Assembly (NCBI GenBank): GCA_944379995.1
Contig: CALWGF010000003.1
Coordinates: forward strand, 1 to 64,000
Direction of reading: 5' to 3'
DNA: 64,000 nt
Source: an uncultured Clostridia bacterium
GTDB taxonomy: Bacteria; Bacillota; Clostridia; Lachnospirales; Anaerotignaceae
Part shown: in pieces, positions 37,506-46,571 of the stretch
Position numbering within the stretch: the stretch's first letter is position 1
Layout of the letters: each line of letters opens with the position of its first letter
Made by a program: the position numbers and the translations under genes
Notes under the pieces: generated by a model
Seen by the model: the letters and a program-made list of their open reading frames with translations, nothing else
Databases searched by the model: none
What the model was told of the DNA's origin: nothing

Positions 37506-37972
37506 TTTGTAATTTCAACTTCTTTTGCAGAAACAAATTCTATAAGTTTTTCTGGATTTATTATTATCTGTTGCCCTCTTACACCAGCACTTACAGCTAT
37601 TTCATCAAATAATATAGCTGTTTCATCTATATATGTAGTATATTTCTTTTTCATACCAATAGGAGAACAACCACCTCTTATATATCCTGTAAGCCCAAGA
37701 ATTTCTTTTACATGTATCATTTCAACTTTTTTATTTCCAGAAACTTGTGCTGCTTTTTTAAGGTCAAGTTCACAATCTACCGGTATACAAAAAACATTTA
37801 TACCATTTTTATCACCTCTTGTAACAAGTGTTTTAAAAACTTGTTCTGGGTTCATACCTATTTCTTCTGCTGCATGATTACCTGAAAGATTATTTTCATC
37901 ATAATCATATTCTTTTATAGTATAACTTATTCCTTCTGTGTCAAGCATTCTCATAGCATTTGTTTTTGTCAT
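37502..37972 (-). CDS. ybaK: YbaK-type Cys-tRNA(Pro)/aminoacyl-tRNA deacylase
   Basis: 156 residues. The YbaK fold is shown by KTLVTRGDKNG, the catalytic-type lysine region, LTGYIRGGCSPIG and a GVRGQQIIINPEKL tail. It hydrolyses Cys mischarged on tRNA-Pro by prolyl-tRNA synthetase. Strong AAAGGAGAAA ribosome site. First gene of the pair with the HD hydrolase. Confidence 0.93.
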   Translation of the reverse strand: MTKTNAMRMLDTEGISYTIKEYDYDENNLSGNHAAEEIGMNPEQVFKTLVTRGDKNGINVFCIPVDCELDLKKAAQVSGNKKVEMIHVKEILGLTGYIRGGCSPIGMKKKYTTYIDETAILFDEIAVSAGVRGQQIIINPEKLIEFVSAKEVEITK

Positions 37973-38014
37973 AAATATATTTCTCCTTTACAATAAAAGT
38001 ATGAAAATAAAAAA

Positions 38015-38042
38015 ACAGACCTATGGTAAAACCATAAGTCTG
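38015..38042 (-). terminator. Terminator of rpsT
   Basis: CAGACTTATGGT/ACCATAGGTCTG (one G-U pair) followed by seven T on the minus strand, 20 bp after the rpsT stop. Confidence 0.85.
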
Positions 38043-38061
38043 CAAAATTCTTAATTATAAA

Positions 38062-38328
38062 TTAAGCATTCATTCCGTTTACAAGTCTAGCAAGTGTTGA
38101 TTTCTTTCTAGCTGCAGCGTTTTTGTGGAAAATTCCTTTTGTATATGCTCTATCGATAGCTGAAATTGCACCAACTAATGCTGCTGCTGCTTCTTCTTTG
38201 TTTCCAGCGTTAACAGCTACAACAACTTTTTTAATAGCTGTTTTTGTCTGAGATTTAATCATTCTATTTCTTAATGTCTTTTTGCTGATGACTTTAATTC
38301 TTTTTTTTGCAGATTTGATATTTGCCAC
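38062..38328 (-). CDS. rpsT: 30S ribosomal protein S20
   Basis: An 88-residue, Lys/Ala-rich helical protein with the typical [13 protein letters not shown] start and [16 protein letters not shown] end. It binds 16S rRNA early in 30S assembly. The start codon is GTG after AGGAGG. It is divergent from gpr, a frequent arrangement in Firmicutes. Confidence 0.97.
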   Translation of the reverse strand: MANIKSAKKRIKVISKKTLRNRMIKSQTKTAIKKVVVAVNAGNKEEAAAALVGAISAIDRAYTKGIFHKNAAARKKSTLARLVNGMNA

Positions 38329-38417
38329 GTTAGTGTTCCTCCTAAAAATTGTTTTTTTAAATTTACTTTTTTTGTTTTTTTAAATAGATATTGGGGAATA
38401 TCGCTTTTAAAAAAATA

Positions 38418-38466
38418 TTAACCACCATTCTTCGACACGGTTGGGCTTATATTGCCCTGTGGTTAA
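38418..38466 (-). promoter_or_regulatory. Structured leader upstream of rpsT
   Basis: An 8-bp helix TTAACCAC/GTGGTTAA encloses an inner hairpin GGGC/GCCC and a 20-nt segment. It is relatively GC-rich in an AT-rich region, 90 bp ahead of rpsT. It may be an S20 autoregulatory leader. No T tract follows, so any control would be translational or by mRNA decay. The strand is assigned from the gene context; the palindrome could also be a protein-binding site. Confidence 0.4.
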
Positions 38467-38593
38467 ACCAACATAATATATTTTACTTCATAGAACCAAA
38501 TAAGTCAATGAATATATTAAAAAAATTATGTATAAAATAAATTTAAAAATGAGCTATTTTTATAATATACTATACATTTTTTGGAGGAATACT

Positions 38594-39595
38594 ATGGAAA
38601 AGGATTTACACAATATAAATATATATTCAGGAATACGAACAGATTTAGCAATAGAAGCCAGAGAAACAATTAGTGATGAAGAAATAGATGGTGTAAAAAT
38701 AAATACAGAAAATGAAAATGATTGCATAATAACCCATGTTCAAATATTAAATGAAAATGGTAGTGAAATACTCGGAAAGCCAATAGGAAACTATATAACA
38801 ATAGAATGTGAAAAAATGCGTGAAAATGATATTGAAAGTCATGAATATATAATAGAAAAAACTTCTCTATGTATAAAAAAGCTTATGGATATAAACAAAA
38901 TAAAGTCATCAAATACACTTATAGTGGGCTTAGGAAACAGATATGTTACACCTGATGCATTAGGACCTAAAACTATTTCAAAAGTACTTGTAACACGTCA
39001 TATTATGGATACAATATCACAAGATATAAACGGTCAAGTAAGTACAGTGTGTGCTATTTCTCCCGGAGTAATGGGTATTACTGGTATAGAAACAGGAGAT
39101 ATAATAAAAGGTATTACAGAACAAATAAATCCAGATTTAATTATAGCTATTGATGCCCTTGCTGCAAGAAAATTTTCAAGAATAAATGCAACTATACAAA
39201 TGTCAGATATAGGTATAACTCCCGGTGCTGGTATAGGCAACAAAAGAATGGCTCTTAATACTGAAACTTTAGGAATTCCTGTAATAGGTATAGGTGTACC
39301 TACTGTTGTTGATGCTGCAACTCTTGTAAATGATACTTTAGATAGAATACTAGATGATATGATAGCATCTGCAAAAAAAGGTACAGAAATTTATAAAATG
39401 CTTGAAAATCTTGACTCTGATGAAAAATATCAGCTTATAACAGAAATACTTACACCATATGCAGGAAATATGTTTGTTACACCAAAAGAAGTTGATGCTG
39501 TTATTGATAGATTAGCAAATATAATAGGAAATTCAATAAATATATCTTTGCATAAAGGTATTACAATAGATGATATAAATAAGTATAAATATTAA
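38594..39595 (+). CDS. gpr: Spore germination protease GPR
   Basis: A 333-residue aspartic-type protease that degrades small acid-soluble spore proteins at germination. It is made as a zymogen: the auto-processing region YSGIRTDLAIEARE is near the N-terminus. GLGNRYVTPDALGP, SPGVMGITGIE and IAIDALAARK are family hallmarks. ATG 38594 follows TTGGAGGAA. A TGAATA at 38509-38514 resembles a forespore sigma -35. Its presence is strong evidence for endospore formation. Confidence 0.96.
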   Translation: MEKDLHNINIYSGIRTDLAIEARETISDEEIDGVKINTENENDCIITHVQILNENGSEILGKPIGNYITIECEKMRENDIESHEYIIEKTSLCIKKLMDINKIKSSNTLIVGLGNRYVTPDALGPKTISKVLVTRHIMDTISQDINGQVSTVCAISPGVMGITGIETGDIIKGITEQINPDLIIAIDALAARKFSRINATIQMSDIGITPGAGIGNKRMALNTETLGIPVIGIGVPTVVDAATLVNDTLDRILDDMIASAKKGTEIYKMLENLDSDEKYQLITEILTPYAGNMFVTPKEVDAVIDRLANIIGNSINISLHKGITIDDINKYKY

Positions 39596-39609
39596 TATAT
39601 TAAAATAAA

Positions 39610-39655
39610 AAATATAGAGGCATTTATACTATAAAAATTATCTGCCTCTATATTT
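39610..39655. terminator. Bidirectional terminator
   Basis: AAATATAGAGGCA/TGCCTCTATATTT, a 13-bp perfect stem with a 20-nt loop, between converging gpr and the diguanylate cyclase gene. Confidence 0.75.
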
Positions 39656-39667
39656 CAAAAAAATTAT

Positions 39668-40615
39668 TTAAGATTTCTTTTTATTTCTTTTTTCATCATA
39701 AAGACTGTCATCTGCTCTAGCCATTATTTCCTCAAAATACTCTCCTTCTTTAATTGATGTTTTACCTACGGAAATACTTGTCCAAGCTATTTCATGTTTT
39801 TTTGCATCATTAATATTTCTTTTTAATCTTTGTACAAAATCTGTTGCATCTTCTTCTGTTTCAAATCCACCACAAAGAATTATAAACTCATCTCCCCCCA
39901 TACGACATAAAATATCTGTTGAACGTATGGTAGATTGTAATATATTAGAAATTCTTTGAAGTACATGATTTCCAGTTACATGCCCATATACATCATTTAT
40001 CTGTTTAAATTTATCAATATCAATAATAAATAACCATGAATTTTTTTCATTCCATCTTTCATAATATAGCTTGAACGTCCTAAAATTAATTAAATTAGTT
40101 AAACTATCTCTTTCAGCTAACATTTTTAATTCTTCTATTTTCTCTTGAGATTGCTTTACTTGTTCAGAAAGAGTTTTTGGATAATATTCTCCGTCCATTT
40201 GTTCAATATTAGGTATAGATTGATGTATATGTACTATTTTCCAACCGTTTTCTTTTCTTTTATATATAATAGAAAAACGACTATCCATATCAATTATAAC
40301 ATTCTTATCTTCGCTTTCCCAAAAAATATGTATATTTCCATAAACAAAACACTCATTTAATCCAATTTCTTTTTGTTCACACCAAAAATCTTTAAACTTA
40401 AATTTTATGTTTTTACGTTCCTCAAATTCTTCATATACAGCATTTCTAAACTCAAAAATATTTTTATAAAATTCATGTTTTCCTGTACCAATAATTATAC
40501 AATCTTCATCTAAAATATTATTAATAGCCTGAAAACTTTGATATTCTTCAAAATTAAAATAGATATTCCATAACTCTTCTGTTAATTTACATAAATTATC
40601 CATTCTATCATTCAT
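39668..40615 (-). CDS. Diguanylate cyclase with N-terminal SnoaL/NTF2-like domain
   Basis: 315 residues, soluble. Residues 1-135 look like an NTF2/SnoaL-like cone fold (GTGKHEFYKN, SIIYKRKENGWKIVHIHQS). A coiled linker (about 140-165) leads to a GGDEF domain with the active site RMGGDEF and an intact inhibitory I-site RSTD five residues upstream. It should make cyclic-di-GMP under product inhibition. The sensory ligand is unknown. Start ATG 40615; ATG 40603 is an alternative. Apparently monocistronic. Confidence 0.88.
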   Translation of the reverse strand: MNDRMDNLCKLTEELWNIYFNFEEYQSFQAINNILDEDCIIIGTGKHEFYKNIFEFRNAVYEEFEERKNIKFKFKDFWCEQKEIGLNECFVYGNIHIFWESEDKNVIIDMDSRFSIIYKRKENGWKIVHIHQSIPNIEQMDGEYYPKTLSEQVKQSQEKIEELKMLAERDSLTNLINFRTFKLYYERWNEKNSWLFIIDIDKFKQINDVYGHVTGNHVLQRISNILQSTIRSTDILCRMGGDEFIILCGGFETEEDATDFVQRLKRNINDAKKHEIAWTSISVGKTSIKEGEYFEEIMARADDSLYDEKRNKKKS

Positions 40616-40798
40616 ATATTAACCCTTTCAAATATATATAAATATAATTTATTATTTAATAAATAGTATTATATCATAACACAACATAATGTTCTATACT
40701 ATTTTACCAAAATATTTTCGAATATAATAATTTATTTAAACAATAAATACATGTTAATTATATTATATTCCATAAAATAAAAAAATTAACACAAAAAA
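40616..40798. other. Intergenic, AT-rich, no gene seen
   Basis: Contains only A/T-rich DNA and presumably the promoter of the diguanylate cyclase gene. Confidence 0.55.
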
Positions 40799-40837
40799 AT
40801 ATGCTACACTAAGTTATTTATACAAAGTATAGCATAT
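40799..40837 (-). terminator. Terminator of purH
   Basis: ATATGCTATACT/AGTGTAGCATAT (one G-U pair) with seven T following on the minus strand, about 110 bp beyond the purH stop. Confidence 0.75.
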
Positions 40838-40949
40838 CTTATTTATTTCACTATATATAAAAATTATATTATTATATAAATTTAATTAGTGAAAAATACA
40901 CATATTACAATTAAAGTTATTTATATTTAAAAAGTTAATATTAAATTAA

Positions 40950-42506
40950 TTAGTGTCTAAAATGACGCATTCCTGTAAATACCATTGCAATTCCAGCTTC
41001 ATCACAGGCATCTATTGAAGCTTGGTCTTTTATTGAGCCACCTGGCTGAATTATAGCTGTAATACCAGCTTTTGCACATTCTTCAACACAATCTGGGAAT
41101 GGGAAAAATGCATCAGAAGCAAGTGCAGCACCTTTTACAGTATCTGCTCCAAGGTGGTCTATACCATGCTCAATAGCTTGTTTACAAGCCCAAATTCTAT
41201 TTACCTGTCCTGGTCCAATACCAACAGACTGTTTATCTTTTCCTATTGCTATACCGTTTGATTTTGTATATTTAACCATTTTCCAAGCAAAAAGGAGGTC
41301 TTCCATTTCTTTTTCTGTTGGTTTTCTCTTTGTAACAACTTTAAGTTCATTTTCATTAAGAAGTTCATTATCAATATCTTGTACAAGTATACCACCTGAT
41401 ACTTTTTTAATATCTATTGAACCTTTTGGCTGTTTTTTATCAATACCTTCAAGAGTTAAAAGTCTAATATTCTTTTTCTGTTCAAGAATTTCAAGAGCCT
41501 CTTTTGTAAATGAAGGTGCAAGAACTATTTCAACAAATATTTTATTAATTTCTTCTGCTGTTGCTTTATCAATTTCTCTATTAGCAACTATAATTCCGCC
41601 AAAAATAGATACTGGGTCTGAATTATATGCTTTTACATATGCTTCATAAATAGTTTCTGCACTTGCAACACCACAAGGATTTGAATGTTTACAAGCAACT
41701 ATTGTAGGCTCTGTATATTCTTTAAGAAGTTCTAAAGCACCATTTGTATCGTTTATATTATTAAATGAAAGTTCTTTACCATGAAGCTGTACAGCACTTG
41801 TAAGCATACCTTCACCTGCTCCAACTTCTTTATAAAAAGCAGCTTTCTGATGAGGATTTTCACCATAACGCATTTCTTGAACTTTTTCATATGTAAGGCT
41901 TATTGTATCTGGGAATTGTTCAATTCCTGCTGCCTTTTTCATATATTCAGCTATAAGACTGTCATAGTGTGATGTGTGCATAAATACTTTTGCTGAAAGA
42001 TAGAATTTTGTATCAACAGAAATATCTCCTGTTTCTTTAATTTCAGCTATTATTTTTTCATAATCTTTAGGGTCAATAACAACAGCAACATCTTGATAAT
42101 TTTTAGCTGCTGCTCTAATCATTGTTGGACCACCAATATCAATATTTTCAATAGCTTCTTCTCTTGTAACATTTGGTTTTAATATAGTCTGTTTAAAAGG
42201 ATAAAGATTTACAACAACCATATCAATAGTATCTATACCAAGGTCAGCAAGCTGTTTCATATGTTCTTCATTTCCTCTTATTGCAAGAACACCTGCATGT
42301 ATTGAAGGGTGTAAAGTTTTTACTCTACCGTCAAGACATTCTGGAAAACCTGTAACATCTGAAATACCTATAACTTTCAAACCTGCATCTTCAAGAGCTT
42401 TATGAGTTCCACCTGTTGAAATTATTTCATAACCTAAGTTTGTAAGCTCTTTTGCAAAATCAATAATACCTGTTTTGTCTGATACACTAATTAATGCACG
42501 TTTCAC
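40950..42506 (-). CDS. purH: Bifunctional AICAR formyltransferase/IMP cyclohydrolase
   Basis: A 518-residue enzyme doing the last two steps of IMP synthesis. The N-terminal MGS-like cyclohydrolase domain has ISVSDKTGI and the C-terminal formyltransferase domain has the [10 protein letters not shown] motif and a final GMRHFRH. The start is GTG at 42506, after AAGGAGG; the upstream ATG at 42548 lies within the riboswitch terminator. It is alone in its transcript, apart from purMND. Confidence 0.97.
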   Translation of the reverse strand: MKRALISVSDKTGIIDFAKELTNLGYEIISTGGTHKALEDAGLKVIGISDVTGFPECLDGRVKTLHPSIHAGVLAIRGNEEHMKQLADLGIDTIDMVVVNLYPFKQTILKPNVTREEAIENIDIGGPTMIRAAAKNYQDVAVVIDPKDYEKIIAEIKETGDISVDTKFYLSAKVFMHTSHYDSLIAEYMKKAAGIEQFPDTISLTYEKVQEMRYGENPHQKAAFYKEVGAGEGMLTSAVQLHGKELSFNNINDTNGALELLKEYTEPTIVACKHSNPCGVASAETIYEAYVKAYNSDPVSIFGGIIVANREIDKATAEEINKIFVEIVLAPSFTKEALEILEQKKNIRLLTLEGIDKKQPKGSIDIKKVSGGILVQDIDNELLNENELKVVTKRKPTEKEMEDLLFAWKMVKYTKSNGIAIGKDKQSVGIGPGQVNRIWACKQAIEHGIDHLGADTVKGAALASDAFFPFPDCVEECAKAGITAIIQPGGSIKDQASIDACDEAGIAMVFTGMRHFRH

Positions 42507-42523
42507 TTTTTTTCCTCCTTTAT

Positions 42524-42645
42524 AAAAAAACAAAGACCACCTGAGCAAAATTATGTTAAAAAAACAAATTGCCCAGGCGGTCGGCTTTAAAAGTACTGCA
42601 CTCCCATGTAGTTAATCTACTTCCGCCAGTCATGCAGTCAAATTT
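42524..42645 (-). promoter_or_regulatory. ZTP (pfl) riboswitch with terminator, controlling purH
   Basis: On the minus strand the leader shows the ZTP-riboswitch hallmarks: CATGACTGGCGG, an ATGGGAGTGCAGT segment, and the conserved CCGCCTGGGCA (42580-42570). GACCGCCTGGGCAA (42582-42569) is complementary to TTGCTCAGGTGGTC (42548-42535), which runs into TTTGTTTTTTT. The terminator therefore sequesters the conserved aptamer element. ZTP (AICAR triphosphate) would stabilise the aptamer and let purH be read. Confidence 0.92.
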
Positions 42646-42713
42646 TTTATTAAGTTAATTACAAATATATATTATAGCCTATTTATAATTAAGTCAAGAA
42701 AAATAATAAAAAT

Positions 42714-43496
42714 TTATACTATTCTTTGTCTTACAACCTCATACATAAGTATTCCTGCTGCCATAGAAGCATTTAGCGACTCTGCTTGTCCCAAAATAGG
42801 AAGCTTTGTAAGTTCATCACACAAACTTACTGCTTTTTGTGAAAGTCCTCTAGCTTCATTACCTATCATAAATGCTGTACCTTTTTTCAAATCAAAATCA
42901 TAAGGATATTTTTCACCTTTAAGATGTGCAGCATATATAGATATACCATTATCTTTTAAAAGTTTAACTGTACTTTCCAAATCACAATTTTGATAAATAT
43001 CAACATGGAATATTGCTCCCATAGTTGAACGAAGAACTTTTGGATTATAAAGGTCAACGCTTCCTTTTGTAAGAAAAATACCACAAGCTCCTGCTGCATC
43101 TGCTGTTCTTATTATTGTACCAAGATTTCCGGGGTCGTTTAATTCTTCAGCTATTATATAAAATCCATTTTTGGGGTTATTAGGAATTATTTCTTCCGGA
43201 TTTATATTTTGTTTTTTACATACAGCAAGTATACCTTGAGGATTTTCAGTATCACAACAAAGTTTAAATATATTATCACTTAATACAAAAACATTTCCCT
43301 TTTTCTGAATATCAGATATATCATGACTTTTTTCATAGCTTTCAGAAACAGCAAACATATCAATAAAATTATTATTTGGTATTTCATTAACAAATCTTTC
43401 TCCTTCTACAACAAAAAGACCTGTTTTATCTCTATCCTTTTTATTTTTAAGTAATTCTATTTTCTTAACTATTTTATTTTGTCTGCTTTCTATCAA
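42714..43496 (-). CDS. TrmH/SpoU-family rRNA 2'-O-methyltransferase
   Basis: A 260-residue protein with an N-terminal L30e-like RNA-binding domain (LFVVEGERFVNE) and a C-terminal SPOUT knot: motif 1 NDPGNLGTIIRTADAAG, motif 2 MIGNEARGLS and motif 3 LPILGQAESLNASMAAGILMYE. It probably methylates a ribose in 23S rRNA or tRNA. The start is TTG after AAGGTGA. It is the third gene behind ktrB-ktrA. Confidence 0.9.
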   Translation of the reverse strand: MIESRQNKIVKKIELLKNKKDRDKTGLFVVEGERFVNEIPNNNFIDMFAVSESYEKSHDISDIQKKGNVFVLSDNIFKLCCDTENPQGILAVCKKQNINPEEIIPNNPKNGFYIIAEELNDPGNLGTIIRTADAAGACGIFLTKGSVDLYNPKVLRSTMGAIFHVDIYQNCDLESTVKLLKDNGISIYAAHLKGEKYPYDFDLKKGTAFMIGNEARGLSQKAVSLCDELTKLPILGQAESLNASMAAGILMYEVVRQRIV

Positions 43497-43500
43497 AAAA

Positions 43501-44163
43501 TCACCTTATACTTTCCATAAAATCTTGTATTACTCTATTCTCTCCAAGAACAATTACTATATCATCTTCCTTAAATACATATGTTGCAGAAGGTGTTACA
43601 TCTACCTTTTCATTATGTTTTATAGCTACAATATTAAGAGCATATTTTGCACGAACTTCACAGCCAGCAATAGTTTTTCCAATCCACTCTTTCATAGGTG
43701 GCACTTCTGCTATACCAAATTCATCGGAAAGTTCTATAAATTCAAAGAAATTTCCATAAAGAAGGCTGTTTGCAACTCTTACACCCATTTCTCTTTCTGG
43801 GAATATAACTCTATCAGCTCCTATTTTTTTAAGTACTTTTTTAGAACGTGCATCAGTAGCTTTTGTAACAACATATTTTACGCCTGCTTCTTTAGCTATT
43901 AAAGTAGACATAATACTTGCTTCAAGGCTACTACCAATAGCTATTACAGCAACATCAAAATTTCCTATACCAAGAGATTTTAAAGCTATTTCATCAGTAA
44001 CATCTGCTTTTACTGCATGTGTAACAAATTCAAGTGCATTTTGTACTGTTTCTGGATTATTATCAACAGCAAGTACTTCACAACCATTTTCTGCAAGAGT
44101 TTTTGCAACACTCATACCAAATCTACCAAGACCTAAAACTATAAACTGATTATTTAATTTCAT
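43501..44163 (-). CDS. ktrA: K+ uptake regulatory subunit KtrA (RCK protein)
   Basis: A 220-residue cytoplasmic protein. An N-terminal RCK Rossmann domain (VLGLGRFGMSVA and a following acidic residue, nucleotide-binding) and a C-terminal TrkA_C domain (about 140-220). KtrA forms a ring that gates KtrB with ATP/ADP, and in Firmicutes c-di-AMP binds the C domain. Starts 15 bp after ktrB with GGAGG. Confidence 0.93.
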   Translation of the reverse strand: MKLNNQFIVLGLGRFGMSVAKTLAENGCEVLAVDNNPETVQNALEFVTHAVKADVTDEIALKSLGIGNFDVAVIAIGSSLEASIMSTLIAKEAGVKYVVTKATDARSKKVLKKIGADRVIFPEREMGVRVANSLLYGNFFEFIELSDEFGIAEVPPMKEWIGKTIAGCEVRAKYALNIVAIKHNEKVDVTPSATYVFKEDDIVIVLGENRVIQDFMESIR

Positions 44164-44178
44164 AAGTATCCTCCAAAA

Positions 44179-45582
44179 TTAACCTACCATTACACTTTCT
44201 TCAGGATATTGAACATGTTCAACATAACTATTTTGTTTTCTTGCAAGACCTATAATTATAGATATAGGCCCAATTCTACCCATAAACATAGCAACAGATA
44301 TTATAATCTTTCCTATTGTTGATAAATAAGGCGTAATACCTGTTGTTATACCAACTGTACCGAGAGCAGAAGCTGTTTCAAAAAGTAAGTCTATAAATTC
44401 ATATTCAATAGCCATACCTTTTTCTGTTATTGTAAGTAACATTGTAACACCTATAACAGCTGTTAAACTTATAAGAAATACTGAAAGTGCTTTTTGTATT
44501 AAACCAAATGGAATTTTTCTACCCCAAATATTAGTTGTTATACTTCCTCTGGCAACAGACATAACAGTTATAATAAGTATAGCCATTGTTGTTGTTTTGA
44601 TACCACCTGCTGTACCTGCTGGTGAACCACCTATAAACATAAGAAGTATGCTTAAAAATTTTGATGCATATGTCATACCTGATTGAGATATAGAATAAAA
44701 TCCAGCTGTTCTTAATGTTACAGACTGCATAAATGATGCTGTTATTTTTCCTGTCATTCCAAGGTTTCCTAAAGTTTCAGGGTTTCCATATTCAAATATA
44801 AATACAAAAATTGCACCACCTAATATAAGAATAGGTGTAAATAAAAGTACTACTTTACTATGGAGTGATAACTTTGATAATGTTGACTTAAAGTTTAATC
44901 TATTTTTAAATTTAAGTCTAATAACTTTAATCATATCAATCCAAACAGTAAAACCTAAACCACCTATTACTATAAGGCTCATTATTATAACATTAATATA
45001 AACATCAGAAACATATGGTGCAAGGCTTGTTGGACCTATTATATCAAAACCAGCATTACAAAATGCTGATATAGAATGGAAACAGCCCATAGCCACACCT
45101 TTTAAAAATCCAAAATCACTTACAAAATGAATAGATAATAATAAAGCACCAACACTTTCAACAATCAATGTACATTTTAGTATGTTTTTTACTAACTTTA
45201 CCATTCCTGCCATAGTATCTTGATTAAGTGACTCTTGTATAACCATTCTTTCTTTTAATGTTATTTTTCTTTTTCTCATTATAAAGAACATAGTAATAAC
45301 AGTCATAAAACCTAAACCGCCAATTTGTATAAGGCATATTATTACAATTTTACCAAATATAGTCCAATGGCTTAATGTATCAACAACTACAAGACCTGTT
45401 ACACAAACCGCAGAAGTAGCCGTAAAAAGTGCATTAACAATACCTATACTTTCACCATCATTACTTGCTATTGGAAGGTTTAAAAGAAATGTTCCAATAC
45501 ATATAACAGCAAAAAATCCTAGTATTACAATTCTTGTAGGGTTAAGCCTATGGTAATTTTTTCTTTTGTCAATATTCTCCAT
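44179..45582 (-). CDS. ktrB: K+ transporter subunit KtrB (TrkH family)
   Basis: A 467-residue polytopic membrane protein with four M1-P-M2 repeats. Selectivity-filter glycines are seen in AVCVTGLV, FCNAGFD, TLRTAGF and ALGTVGI, and the gating-loop motif GGSPAGTAGGIKTTT is clear. ATG 45582 has GGAGA at 8 bp; the upstream ATG (45597) lacks a ribosome site. Operon: ktrB-ktrA-methyltransferase. No K+/c-di-AMP riboswitch was seen in the short leader. Confidence 0.93.
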   Translation of the reverse strand: MENIDKRKNYHRLNPTRIVILGFFAVICIGTFLLNLPIASNDGESIGIVNALFTATSAVCVTGLVVVDTLSHWTIFGKIVIICLIQIGGLGFMTVITMFFIMRKRKITLKERMVIQESLNQDTMAGMVKLVKNILKCTLIVESVGALLLSIHFVSDFGFLKGVAMGCFHSISAFCNAGFDIIGPTSLAPYVSDVYINVIIMSLIVIGGLGFTVWIDMIKVIRLKFKNRLNFKSTLSKLSLHSKVVLLFTPILILGGAIFVFIFEYGNPETLGNLGMTGKITASFMQSVTLRTAGFYSISQSGMTYASKFLSILLMFIGGSPAGTAGGIKTTTMAILIITVMSVARGSITTNIWGRKIPFGLIQKALSVFLISLTAVIGVTMLLTITEKGMAIEYEFIDLLFETASALGTVGITTGITPYLSTIGKIIISVAMFMGRIGPISIIIGLARKQNSYVEHVQYPEESVMVG

Positions 45583-45668
45583 ACCACCTATCTCCATCTT
45601 TTTTAAAATTTATATATTCGAAAAAATTATAACACAAATATATATTAAAGCAATAGAAATATATAAAA

Positions 45669-45689
45669 AAAGACGGAAAAACCGTCTTT
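45669..45689 (-). terminator. Terminator of lgt operon
   Basis: AAAGACGG/CCGTCTTT with T tract on the minus strand. Confidence 0.85.
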
Positions 45690-45694
45690 AAATT

Positions 45695-46558
45695 TTAATT
45701 AATATTATTTGACTTTTTATTTCTCATATATAATATAGCTATTCCAACAAATATCAATACAGCAGATAAAAGCTGTGAAACGGCTATTCCTGTATGTCCA
45801 AGTATAAGCTGGTCAGTTCTTAAACCTTCTATCCAAACTCTTCCTATGGCATATCCAAGTATATATAAGCCAAAAATTTGACCATCAAATTTTTTATTTC
45901 TTTTTAAAATCATAAGTATTATAAAAACACCTAAATTCCATAAAGACTCATACAAGAATGTAGGTTGCACCTGTATATAATCAACACCGTTTACAGTTAC
46001 AATATTATTAATAACACTTTGAGGTATATTGCTAACTTGGTCTTTCATATATCTCATAGCAAAAAGACCGTCTGTATAACCTCCAAAAGCCTCTCTGTTA
46101 AAAAAGTTTCCCCATCTACCTATAATCTGTCCAAGTAATAAACTAGGTGCTGCTGTGTCGGCAAAAAGCCAAAAATTTAACTTTTTCTTTTTTGTAAATA
46201 AAAAAGCTGTTATAACTCCACCTATTATACCACCATAAATAGCAAGACCACCATTTCTTATTGCAAATACTTCTGAAATATGTTGACTGTAATAATCCCA
46301 TGAAAATATTACATAATAAAGCCTTGCACATATAACACATACTACTATTGCAATCATAGTAAAGTCAATATAATCATCTGGCTTTTGATTTGTTCTTTTA
46401 GCTTCATAAATTGCTAATAATAAAGCTAACATTATGCCAGAACCTATTATAACACCATACCAATAAACATTAATACCAAAAATATTAAATGCAACATTAC
46501 TTAATTTATCAATTTCTATTCCCAAATTCGGAAACCATATTTCAGGCATTTCCCCCAT
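45695..46558 (-). CDS. lgt: Prolipoprotein diacylglyceryl transferase
   Basis: A 287-residue integral membrane enzyme with about seven helices. The signature IIGRWGNFFNREAFGG carries the key Arg, Asn and Glu, and the C-terminal GRVWIEGLRTDQL is conserved. It attaches diacylglycerol to the lipobox Cys of prolipoproteins. The start follows AGGAGGAG. It lies 13 bp after ymfH, so the three genes ymfF-ymfH-lgt form one run. Confidence 0.95.
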   Translation of the reverse strand: MGEMPEIWFPNLGIEIDKLSNVAFNIFGINVYWYGVIIGSGIMLALLLAIYEAKRTNQKPDDYIDFTMIAIVVCVICARLYYVIFSWDYYSQHISEVFAIRNGGLAIYGGIIGGVITAFLFTKKKKLNFWLFADTAAPSLLLGQIIGRWGNFFNREAFGGYTDGLFAMRYMKDQVSNIPQSVINNIVTVNGVDYIQVQPTFLYESLWNLGVFIILMILKRNKKFDGQIFGLYILGYAIGRVWIEGLRTDQLILGHTGIAVSQLLSAVLIFVGIAILYMRNKKSNNIN

Positions 46559-46571
46559 TTTTTAACTCCTC

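Noticed and set aside
45583-45660. c-di-AMP or K+ riboswitch ahead of ktrB
   Set aside because: The leader is under 90 nt, AT-rich and without the conserved elements.
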